Positions 54,440 through 64,000 of a stretch of DNA of 64,000 nt are shown here, one piece after another; the first letter of the stretch is position 1, and each line of letters begins with the position of its first letter. The notes under the pieces were generated by a model, which searched no databases, was not told the DNA's origin, and was given only the letters and a program-made list of their open reading frames with translations. The stretch is from NCBI GenBank assembly GCA_948474755.1, contig CAOLHI010000956.1, positions 434,001 to 498,000 on the forward strand, in the 5' to 3' direction. The translations under genes were made by a program, and so were the position numbers. This DNA comes from Ctenosaura bakeri. Its lineage: Eukaryota > Chordata > Lepidosauria > Squamata > Iguanidae.

Positions 54440-55985
54440 ACCTTTAAGACTGGTTTTGGTTTAGCATAAGCTTTCAGGGATATAGGCCCACTTCTTCAGA
54501 TGCAATATCGAGTGGTATTAAGACTTCAGGTATAAAGCATGTTTATGCAGTTGTGAAAGTGGAATAGAATGTAATAGGATCCAGAAAGATTCAATTCATG
54601 TCTCTTGCCCTTAATTTTCAAAGGACTGCAAAATATGATGAAGGTCTTTCAGATTTTTACAGTTGTCAGTTAGCGTGGAAGTGTGAAAGCAATAAGTCTG
54701 ATTACCAAAAGACAGTTGCCCTGGGTTCAAAATTCTCTCTCTGAAGATTCCATTTGTTATATGTGCAGTAGCGAGGATTCTTAGAGTAATACATTTAGTG
54801 TGCTATAAAGCCATTGTCATTGCTGATACCTCTGCCAATAGATTGGAATTTATGAATGTAATTCAGTTCAACTGTTTCAGTTTCTAGTCTTCCTTCATAA
54901 ATACCTTGTTCAAGGACTGCAACCTGTAACTCCCTTACGGTATGTCCAGGAAGATTGAAATGTTCTGCAACTGGTGTTTGGACATTGCCATTTTTAATGT
55001 GACATTTTTGTCCATTAATCCTTTTGTGTAGACAGTTCTGTTTGTCCAATGTAGAGTGTAGAAGGGCATTGCTGGCATAGGATGTCATGTGTCTCATTGG
55101 AGGAAGAGTAAGTAGATGTACCTCGAATGATGTCAGTGTTGTTACTGGCTCCTGTAATATTGTCCCAGAGTAGATGTGGGGATAGAATTGGCATGTGGGT
55201 CTGTGGCAGTGTCTCATCCCTGCATTACTGACCATGTTATGGAGCCTATTGTGAGCACTTGCTTAAGATCTGGAGACTGCCCGTAGGCCAATAAAGGCCT
55301 GCCTCCCAGACCTTGTGAGAGAGCTGTGTTATTCTCCAGAATTGGTTGCAGCTTGTTGATAATGTGTTTGAGGGGTATCAGCTGGGGACTGTCAGTTACT
55401 GCTAGGGTTGTTCTGTCATTTTGTGTTTTTGGTCTGTCTTGCAGTATATGGTTTTTGGGTATTAATTTTGCCTTGTTGATTTGGTTCTTCACTTCCTTAC
55501 GTGGTTATTATAGTTTGAGAAATGCGTGTTGTAAATCCAAGTGTTTTAAATCTATGTCTTGTGGGTCTGAGCAGATGCTGTTGTATTGCAGGGCTTGACT
55601 GTAAACAATAGATTTGTTAATGTGTTCTGAGTGGAAAGTGGACTCATGTAAGTATGTGTAATGAGTTGGTTGGGTGTTGATAGAACATGGTACTTAGAAA
55701 TCCATTGTGCAGTTGCATGGTGGTGTCAGGAAAGTGAATTTGTTATGTGGATTGTTCCAGGCTCAGGTTGATTGTAGGGATGGAAGCTGTTGAAATCCTG
55801 GTGGAACTTCTCAAGTGATTGCTTTCCATGTGGCCAAATTATAAACATGACATCAACAAATTGTAGGTAGAGAAGTTTTTGGCTGCATATGCTGGGGAAG
55901 CATTGTTCCAGATCAGCCTCATATGAAGATATTTGTGTACAGTGGTGCCATATGGGTGCTGATTGCAGTGCCACTGACTTAAAGG
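54440..55985 (-). pseudogene. Penelope-like retroelement remnant (RT and GIY-YIG region)
   Basis: The + strand left end (tagcataagctttcaggg, cccacttcttcagatgc) is the complement of the typical Penelope 3' end. On the minus strand, in order from 55985 down, it shows an RT remnant GTAISTHMAPLYTNIF, a degenerate catalytic block FVDVMFIIW (usually Y/F-x-DDI), KFHQDFNSFHP, and a linker like PLKHIINKLQPIL. The GIY-YIG-type endonuclease end follows, with CLHKRINGQKCHIKNGN, PVAEHFNLPGH and LQVAVLEQGIYEGRLETET. There are several frame breaks. The RT is cut at about 55985, where L1 begins. Confidence 0.82.
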
Positions 55986-55989
55986 TACA

Positions 55990-58521
55990 TGATATTCCTC
56001 AAAGCAAAGTAGGATCAGAAGAAGTACTTAAACGCAGAAATTACAACAATGGAGGCCTCTGAAGCTATTAAGAAATTAAAACTTTCTAAAGCCCCTGGCC
56101 CTGATGGCTTTATGACAATCTTCTACAGAATATTTGAAGCAGAAATATTGGTACCATTAACAGCAACTATAAATGAAATAAAACAGAAAGGGATTCCTAA
56201 CTCCTGGAAAAATGCAAACATTGTTTTAATTCCAAAAGAAGGGAAAGATTTGACAGCACCTGAAAATTATAGACCTATATCTTTATTAAACACAGATTAT
56301 AAAATATTCACAACAATATTATCAGTGAGATTCAGAAAAGTCCTTAATGAAGTAATACATAAAGACCAAAACGGATTTCTGCCAAACAGACACCTTAGAA
56401 ATAACATCAGAATTTTGCTTAACGCGATAGAATATTTTGAAAAAAGGAATGAAAAAAAGCTGGCGATTGTTTTTTTGGACGCAGAAAAAGCATTCGACAA
56501 AGTCAGATGGTCATTTATGCTTGAAACATTAAAAAGAACTGGATGTGGTAATGACTTTGTCGACTGGATAGAAGCTATATATAAAGAACAGAAGGCCAAA
56601 CTAATTATCAATGGAGAATTGACAGAGGATATACAAATTAATAGAGGGGTAAGACAAGGATGCCCAATATCACCTCTGCTTTTTATAGCGACCCTTGAAA
56701 TATTAAATATGAGTATAAGATCCAATCCTACTATACGAGGGATTAAAATCCAAGATCAAGAATATAAATTGAGGGCATTCGCTGATGATCTGATTTTTTT
56801 TATAGAAGATCCAATAACCGGATTAAAGGAACTTATAGCCGAAATAAACAAATTTGGAAGAGTGGCGGGACTTAAAATAAATAAAAATAAAACTTATATT
56901 ATGACTAAAAATATGAAGGAAAAAGAGAAAGAAGAAATTTTAAAGCTATTGGGATTTAATATGGAGAAGAGAATAAAATATTTAGGAATTTGGTTTACCG
57001 ATTCGAATAAAGATCTGTTTGACCATAACTACAAAAAAGCGTGGAAAGAAATCGAGATGGATTTAAAAAGATGGGAGAATCTTAATTTGTCGTTATTTGG
57101 GAGAATCGCCGCTATAAAAATGAATGTCCTTCCCAAGTTTAATTTTCTATTCCAAAACTTCCCAATTATCATAAACGAGAAGCCATTTAAAGTATGGGAG
57201 AAGGAAATATCCAAATTTATATGGGCCGGTAAGGAGCCGAGAATTAAGCGAAAATTAATGACAGAGCTTCCAAGGAAAGGCGGATGCGGTTTACCAGATT
57301 TAAAAATACACTATTATGTGAATACCATGGCATGGATTTGTGATTGGATTACTTTAAGAGATAAGAGAACGTTAACGATTGAAGGAGCAAATATGCAGTT
57401 TGGCTTCCATGCTTATTTGTGGTATGGCAAGGAGAAGATAGATAAAGATTTCAATAATCACTTTCTATGTAAATCTTTAATTCGAATATGGAAAAAAATA
57501 AACAAACATATACTACAATACCTCAATGGATATCCCTGCAAGAGGCCTTTTATGGAAAATGGATAGACAAAGGTCGAGATTGGATCAGATATAAAGACCT
57601 CATTGTAATAGAGAGATCAGGGGCGACCAGAATACGAACCCAGGAAGAACTTGAACAAGATGGGTGGAAATTGAATTGGTTCCCGTACTTACAGTTAAAA
57701 GAAAGATTTATTATGGATCAAAAATTGGAAGGAATCACACCACGAAAATCTTATAATGAACTAGAAGCTATCATATTTTTGAAAACCAAACAAAAGATTT
57801 CATATTTTTATAAACACTTTTTGGCCAGAAATATGGAGGATGAAAACAAAAAAGATGTTATGATAATCTGGGCAAGAAATTTTCAGCATGAGATCTCTTT
57901 GGAAAATTGGGAATTGGCATGGAAGAATACATCAGAATTTATCAGCTCACAAGATTTAAAAGAAAAATTTATAAAGATGATGTATAGATGGTACTTAACA
58001 CCAGAAAGGATTAATAAAATATATAAAACTGGGAATAATCAATGCTGGAAATGCAAAGAAAAATAAGGTACATTCTACCATGCCTGGTGGACATGCCCTA
58101 AGACAAAAAAAAAAAAAAAATTGGATTAAAGTTCATGAAACAATCAAAGACATATTTAAAATATCCTTTCCTATGATGCCTGAATTATGTCTACTAAATA
58201 TGACATTTATGTTTGACAAAACTTTCCAATTGAAAAACAAAAGAGTAATACTTTATTTAGTGACGGCAGCGAGAATAATATTTGCAAGAACATGGAAATC
58301 ACTGATAATTCCAGAGATAGAACAATGGCTCCAAAAAATAACTGAGTTAAAACAATGTGATGTCTTCTCTTCATATTTAAAAGGGAAGAATACAGATGTA
58401 ATTGAAAAAGAGTGGCAACAGGTAGTAAAATTCATGAAGATAAAGGGATATTGGGCTTAACTGGACACTGTTAATTGGATATTATGAAAGAGGCTATCAT
58501 AGGGGGGTATAAGAACACAAA
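55990..58521 (+). mobile_element. 5'-truncated L1 LINE, interrupted by DIRS 3
   Basis: L1 ORF2 from just upstream of the RT to its C-terminus, plus the start of the 3' UTR. The 5' end abuts the Penelope remnant. The 3' end is cut at 58521 by the DIRS copy, so its poly(A) tail, if present, lies beyond the window. It is AT-rich, as L1s are, and only lightly damaged, so younger than the CR1/L3 fragments. Confidence 0.85.
56031..58460 (+). pseudogene. L1 ORF2 RT and C-terminal domain (two frame breaks, one stop)
   Basis: The frame from about 56031 to 57566 holds all core RT motifs: KAPGPDGF, NYRPISLLNTDYKI, FLDAEKAFDKV, RGVRQGCPISPLLF, the catalytic FADDLIFF (near 56775-56800), then KINKNKT and KYLGIWF. 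A frame change near 57505 moves it into the frame 57488-58066 (PQWISLQEAFYGKW ... RWYLTPERINKIY, CWKC). There a TAA at 58064-58066 and a change at the A-run near 58110 precede the last segment, to 58460 (WIKVHETIKDIF ... MKIKGYW). The Cys motif (CWKC ... HAWWTC) is split by the stop. The endonuclease domain is absent through 5' truncation. Confidence 0.85.
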
Positions 58522-58852
58522 GTTCTTCTTCGTGGTCTCTGTGCCTTCATACACTAGGAGCTTTAGCGCCTGCGCGGTAGCGTTCGGAAACTTCTAGAAC
58601 TTGTTCGCTTGGCGGGAACCCCTCCCCCACGCCGGTACTGCGCATGCTCCTCCCGCCGAGCAACGGTCTCTCCTCAGTTCTTTCTCGTCCGCCATCGCGT
58701 ACGGAAGGTTCTTTGGTTTGTTCCTCTCACTTTGTGCTTGGCTTGCTGTTTTCACGGTTTTACGGACTTTTGGACTGTCTCTGACCTCTCTTTCGGACTC
58801 CCCCTTCGGTTTTTGGTCTTTTCGGATTTCGCAGTTTGGCGTTCTTCGTCTT

Positions 58853-61312
58853 ATGTCCGCGCTCTTCAAGAAGTGCGTATCCTGCGGGCGCAAAGTTGCC
58901 CTCAACGACGGCCACAAGGAGTGTCTTTTCTGTTTGGGTGAGTCCCACAACATTCGGACTTGCCCAATTTGCCGGGATTTTACTCCCCAAACTCTCCGCA
59001 ACCGGTCCGCGAGACTTAAGTCTTATTGTTGGGAACAGTCTCTGCGGGCGATAGACGAGACCTCCACTTCCAAGATGGCCGACAAGAAGACGACCACGCC
59101 ATCGACGGTATCGGCGGCTGCCGTTCCGTCCACCTCGTCGGTATCGGGCTCGGTACCGGCGAAGACGCCGATCTCGGCGTTACCGAGGATCCCGAAGCTG
59201 TCGGCGGCTGCCAAGTCAGCGAAAGGATCCTCGACGGCGAGGAAGGCTGAGGCTCCCCTGACGGAGACGCCTGCTAAAAAGCGCCCTGCTCCGGACGGAG
59301 GCAAGGGCAAGGAGAAGGAGAGGAAGAAGAAGAAGAAGGAGAAGAAGCGCTCCCCGGCTGGGGACGTTCAACCTCCTACTCCTCCTCCTACTCAGCAGCC
59401 TTCCAAAGGGCGAGGCGAGTCCGTCGATCGCTCGGATGAGGAGATCGAGGACGTTCCCCAACAGCGCCCGGACTCGCCTGTGGCAGACCCTCCAACCCTG
59501 GTGGAGGAGCGCCACCGCCCTCCTAGCCGTCGCAGGTCGGCCGACCTGCAGCAGAGAGAGCCCTCTGCTTCTCCGAAGCGGCGTTCGACCTCCTTCCGGT
59601 CCCGGTCCCGCTCTTCCGAGCGTCCGGTGGCCTCGCCGCCTCCTAGGGAGACAAGAGAGGAACAACCTCGCTCGTCTGCCTCCAGATACACCTCGGCGTC
59701 CTACGTGGCCAGGTACGCGAGGGAATCTGAATGGAGAGAGCGCCCGGCCTCTTATCGGTCACATTCACCATCGTACCGGGATCGGTACCATCGTGACCCG
59801 AGTCGCTGGGAGACCTTCCGGAGGTCCCGGTCACCTCGTCGACAGCGCGAATCGCGCTCGCCTAGAGGGGACGAGGCTCGGTACCATCGCCACCGAAGCC
59901 GATCTCCGTCGGACCGCCGCTCCTTCAGCCGCCCCCCCTCTCCTCGATATCATAGGGCGAGGGAGCCTTCACCTCGATATCGGGCGATATCGCCACCTCC
60001 TAGGGTCACGGCAACGGCGACGCGCCCTACGGAGTCGGTGGTGACTGAGCGGGCTAAGACAACCTCAGCCTGCCAGACTGCCCCTGTCACCACTAAGAAG
60101 GTGAAGTCCGTGGTCAGCCAGCCCAAGCGTGACGCTGCCACTACCACCGTCCCGGCTGCGGAGAAGCCTAGGAAGGCAACACCTGTGGCGACTGCGAAGG
60201 AGCCGGAAGGCGAGCGGCGAGAGGACTCACCGAGCTCGGAGTCGTACGACTCGAGTGTGGAGTCAGAGGTGTCTGAGGCGGCCTCCCAGGAGTCTCCTCC
60301 GCTGGGATTCGGGGATCCGATCCCAGATTCTGCTCCAGAGGACGTCCACCAGTTCTCTGCTATGCTGCTCCGCATGGCCACTACCCTCGGCCTTAAGATC
60401 GCCGATGCGGAGCCGGAGGATGACGATCCAGCCTTCTCTGTCTTCGAGGAGAAGCAACCTGCCACGGCCCCGCTGCCTCTCCTGCCCCGGGTATCCAGAC
60501 TGGTGAAGGCCGCCTGGGATAGGCCGGCCTCGGCTCAGCCGATACCGCAGCGGTTGGAACACCTCTACAGGGTGCAGAAGGATAACGCCGGTTATCTCTT
60601 TAATCACCCTGCACCGAACTCTGTGGTGGTCGAGTCGGCACAGACGAAAGGCGCCGGCAGGCAACACACCACCCCGCCGGACAAAGAGGGCAGGAAGTTG
60701 GACGCCTATGCAAGAAGGTTCTATTCCGCTGCCTCCTTGCAGATCAGGCTGTCCAACACTCAGGCTTGCCTCGCGGCATATCTGAAAAAGGTGCTCGATC
60801 GCCTGCAACCGGCGATGGAGGCGGTACCGGAGGACATCCGCCAAGCCTCCCCCTGTGATCTTCAACGAGGCCATCTCCATCGCTCGGCAGCAGATGACCT
60901 CCTCCAGGCACGCAGTGGAGATTGCCTCCCGGGTCATGGCGGGATCCATCGGCCTCCGCCGCCATGCTTGGCTGCGGCCGGCCGACATCCAGGAGGACAC
61001 CAGAAGGAGGATTGAAGATCTCCCCTTCGACGGTGAGGGCCTATTCAATTCGTCCACAGACGAAGCTTTGGACAATCTCGTTAAGGCGAGGTTGACCGCC
61101 AAGAAGATCGGGCTACAGCCGGCCACGCAAGCCCGCAGGGCCTCCACCTTCCGCCCATCCTGGCGATGATCTTCCACCTCGTCGTTCCAGCGTTCGGCCC
61201 AGTCTGGACAGTCGAGACCGTCCTCCGGCTCATCGGCCAGACGCACGATTAGACGACGCCCGGCTTCGTCCAAGAAGTCCTCCTCCGAGACAAAGTCTCG
61301 GTTTTGACGTGC
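58853..61312 (+). pseudogene. DIRS 3 gag-like ORF1 (frameshift and stop)
   Basis: Same architecture as the ORF at 33797: Cys cluster, Lys block, RS-rich region, helical C-terminus. A one-base insertion near 60850-60854 throws it out of frame after VPEDIRQAS. The normal frame resumes (60855-61169) and then meets TGA at 61167-61169, a CGA-to-TGA change compatible with CpG decay. The RS region itself is fully open, with a few substitutions relative to copy 2. Confidence 0.85.
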
Positions 61313-63220
61313 CTGGCAGGACCTACCAATACCCACTCTTCAGCCTACCATCAGCGCTCGGGGACCGACCGACTCTTGCTCGACATCTCGCGGAGTGGCA
61401 GTATGTCACTACGGACTCTTGGGTGCTTTCCATCGTCCGTCTTGGCTACGCCATCGAGTTCTCGATATTCCTCCTCGAGGCGTTTACTATTCCACGCCGT
61501 CGAGTCCGGCCCTCCTGGAAGAGATCCAATCCCTCCTCCAGAAAGGGGCGATCGAGCAGCTCCCGCAAGAGGCCAAGACCACCGGCTTCTTCTCCAGGTA
61601 CTTCACGGTACCGAAAGCCGACGGTACCCTCCGGCCGATCCTAGACCTCAGAGGGGTGAACTACTACATCCGCCCCAAAAGGTTCAAGATGGTCACGATA
61701 CCGTCGATCCTGCCCTTCCTACATCGAGGGGACTGGTTCGCCTCCATCGATCTCCGAGACGCATACTTCCATATCGCCATTCGCCCGCAGCACAGACGGT
61801 ACCTCCGCTTCGCAGTCGACGACACCTGTTACCAGTACAAGGTGCTGCCGTTCGGACTCTCGACTGCCCCAAGGGTCTTCACCAAGTGCATGGCCCCGGT
61901 GGTATCCTTCCTGCGGACGAAGGGTGCTTCTGTCTTCCCTTACCTCGACGATTGGCTGTTGGTGGCGTCCTGCAAACAGAGACTTTACCATGACGTCCAC
62001 ATGACGTTGTCACTCCTGACCCGCCTTGGTCTACGGGTGAATCCGAAGAAGTCCCACCTCGAGCTGGCGAGGATCTTGGACTTCATCGGGGCGACGCTCG
62101 ACTCGACCTCCGCCAGGGCGTACCTACCAGAGTCTCGAGCCCAAACCCTGATCCGGGCCGCCGCTCACGCTCGTACGGCCCCGACGTTATCTGCGAGAAG
62201 CGTCCAGCAGCTCTTGGGCTACATGGCTGCGACGACCGCTGTGACATATCTCGCCAAGCTGAGAGCGAGACCTCTTCAACACTGGTTCGTCCGCATATTC
62301 GACCCCCTGCGAGACGAACAGACACTCCGACTGCAGCTGCCGGGAGACGTCCGCTCATCCCTCCGATGGTGGCAGTCGCGACGCAATCTCATGTCAGGGA
62401 TGCCTTTCCAACAGCCGACACCGAAGGTGACGGTAACGACCGACGCCTCCCTGTATGGATGGGGTGCCCACTGCGGCGATCTCAGAGTCCGCGACAGATG
62501 GACCGACGACGAGACCGCTCTCCATATCAACGCGCTGGAGCTGCTCGCCGTCTTGAAAGCGCTACGGGCGTTCCCCCCGTCGTAGCGGGGCGGACGGTCC
62601 TGGTTCTGACGGACAATACCACCGCCGTCTGCTACATCAACAGACAAGGAGGGACTCACTCCACAACCCTGCTCAACATTGCACTCGACTTGTGGGAATG
62701 GTGCATTCGCCTGCATACGCATCCCGTGGCAGTTCACCTGGCCGGGCAGGAGAACACCACGGCAGACGCCCTCAGCAGGGACACCTCATCCCATCACGAA
62801 TGGTCTCTCTCCGGAGAGGCGTTCAGACTGATTCGGGACCGCTGGGGCGAACCATCGATCGACCTCTTCGCGACCAGGGAAAACGCGAAGTGTCGCCGAT
62901 TCTGTTCCAGAGCGGGCCACGATCCTGCCTCCATCGGGGACGCTTTCCAGTTTCCGTGGACCGGGGAACTCCTCTACGCGTTCCCGCCGTTCCCGCTGCT
63001 CGGCCGGACGATATCGAAGATCCTCGCCGACCGAGCCGACGCGATCCTGGTAGCCCCGTACTGGCCGAGGCAACATTGGTTCGCACCCCTGCTACAAGCC
63101 ACACGAGACGACCTGCTCCGGTTGCCACCGACACCGGACCTGCTCTCCCACTCCGGCGGCCGAGTCCTCCATCCGGACCTGCCACGCCTGGCCCTCCATG
63201 CCTGGAGGATATCGCACTAG
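61309..63220 (+). pseudogene. DIRS 3 RT / RNase H / methyltransferase-like ORF2 (two frameshifts)
   Basis: A single-base deletion near 61460 (gagttctcg against gagtttctcg) separates the first 50 or so codons from the RT. The RT then runs intact in the frame 61395-62585, including YLDDWLL. A second one-base deletion near 62571-62580 (a C-run) breaks RNase H between ELLAVLKALRAF and TDNTTAVCYIN. The methyltransferase-like part (DLFATRENAK ... YAFPPF ... VAPYWPRQHWF) continues to TAG at 63218-63220. The Trp codon lost in copy 2 is intact here. Confidence 0.85.
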
Positions 63221-64000
63221 ACGATCCCGTGCTCGGTACCGTCCTCGTCGCGGCCAGGAAGGAATCCACCCGTCGCAACTATCAATACAAGTGGCGACGC
63301 TTCCTGACCTTCGCTAACGAGAGGAGTGAGCCGGTATCGCCCGCGGGGCTCTCTACCGTCCTGCAATTCCTCCTGCACCTCCGGCAACAGGGGCTGGCGT
63401 TTCCATCCCTGAAGGTGTATCTCTCCGCGATCGTGGCATACCAACCGCCACGGTCGGCTGCCTCGGCCTTCTTCAGGAACGATACCGTTAAGCGGTTCCT
63501 GAAAGGACTTCATCATCTCTACCCGCCGGTATCGCTGCCGCTACCGCCGTGGTCCCTCTCGCTGGTGCTCTCGCAGCTGACAAAGCCGCCCTTCGAGCCG
63601 ATGGCGACCTCGGATGATAGGCTCCTGACCATGAAAACTGCCTTCTTGGTAGCGGTGACCTCAGCGAGGCGAGCGGGTGAGATCACAGCTCTTCGATCCG
63701 ATGAGCCCTTCACGGTCTTCCACAGAGACAAGGTGGTCCTGAGACCTGACATCTCGTTCCTGCCTAAGGTGGTGTCCAGTTTCCATCTCAACCAGGACAT
63801 CATCCTGCCTGCCTTCTTCCCGAACCCGACGACACCGTTGGAGCGGTCTCTCCACTCCCTGGACGTGCGTCGGGCCGTGGCCTTCTACATAGACAGGACT
63901 GCTTCCTTCCGACAGACGCCGCATCTCTTCGTTTGCTATGGGCGACGTCGGAAGGGCCTCAAAGTGTCCACCCAGCGCTTCTCCAAATGGGTGGTGAGGA
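63195..64000 (+). CDS. DIRS 3 tyrosine recombinase (partial, runs off the window)
   Basis: Same protein as the recombinase at 38140-39178, open from about 63195 to the last base. It shows LVAARKESTRRNYQYKWRRF and the first catalytic region TSARRAGEITAL (near 63658). The HSTR and Tyr region, internal complementary region and right ITR lie beyond 64000. Confidence 0.8.

Larger units (their letters stand above)
58522..64000 (+). mobile_element. DIRS-type retrotransposon 3, second GC-rich copy (truncated by window end)
   Basis: Very similar to DIRS 2 from the left terminus (gttcttcttcgtggtctctg) through gag, RT, RNase H, methyltransferase-like and most of the recombinase, with only scattered substitutions and short indels. 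It is inserted in L1 3' sequence. Its left end lacks the extra inverted segment found at 33438-33465. It is more damaged than copy 2: one insertion, one TGA and two single-base deletions. Confidence 0.93.

Noticed and set aside
1..64000. CRISPR arrays, operons, rRNA genes, phage or bacterial genes
   Set aside because: None seen. The window is vertebrate nuclear DNA.

Overview
This window is a piece of a vertebrate nuclear genome, most probably from a squamate reptile (lizard or snake). The evidence is a multi-exon vertebrate gene with canonical GT-AG introns in an AT-rich background. The repeats are of squamate type: a tRNA-headed CORE/MIR-like SINE ending in an ACAACA tail, CR1 and L3-like LINEs, L1, Penelope-like and DIRS retrotransposons, and hAT-like and other DNA-transposon remnants. 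There is no prokaryotic signature (no operons, no ribosome-binding sites, no CRISPR).

One host gene, EEA1 (early endosome antigen 1), crosses nearly the whole window on the + strand. I could place 22 consecutive coding exons between 2547 and 53506. Together they give 3345 nt (1115 codons) without a stop, and every exon-exon phase is compatible. They run from the N-terminal C2H2 zinc finger through most of the long coiled coil. The first exon(s) with the start codon lie before the window, and the last part of the coiled coil and the FYVE domain lie after it. Everything else is intronic, plus one unexplained GC-rich antisense ORF in the first intron (1467-2087).

Layout. 1-2546: 5' intron with a purine-rich tract, a CpG island carrying the antisense ORF, a long hairpin and a hAT end. 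2547-13456: EEA1 exons 1-9, with a SINE, an antisense L3-like LINE fragment and a CAGT-ended foldback element in the introns. 13457-18732: a DIRS element with an intact tyrosine recombinase, inserted inside a SINE. 18733-28351: exons 10-15, with a CR1 3' end and a solo LTR. 28352-40521: a 12-kb intron with a TIR element, another L3-like fragment and a nearly intact GC-rich DIRS element (33466-39552) flanked by an inverted duplication of host sequence. 40522-53506: exons 16-22, with an old DIRS relic (43178-44862) that itself carries an insertion. 53507-64000: a last intron with a nest in which a Penelope remnant is followed by an L1 ORF2, and a second copy of the GC-rich DIRS family (from 58522, cut by the window end) sits in the L1 3' end.

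The most interesting material is the DIRS family. It has a gag-like protein with a Cys-rich N-terminus and a long SR-protein-like Arg/Ser region, an RT/RNase H/methyltransferase-like frame, an overlapping tyrosine-recombinase frame, inverted terminal repeats and a visible internal complementary region. At least three age classes are present in one gene.
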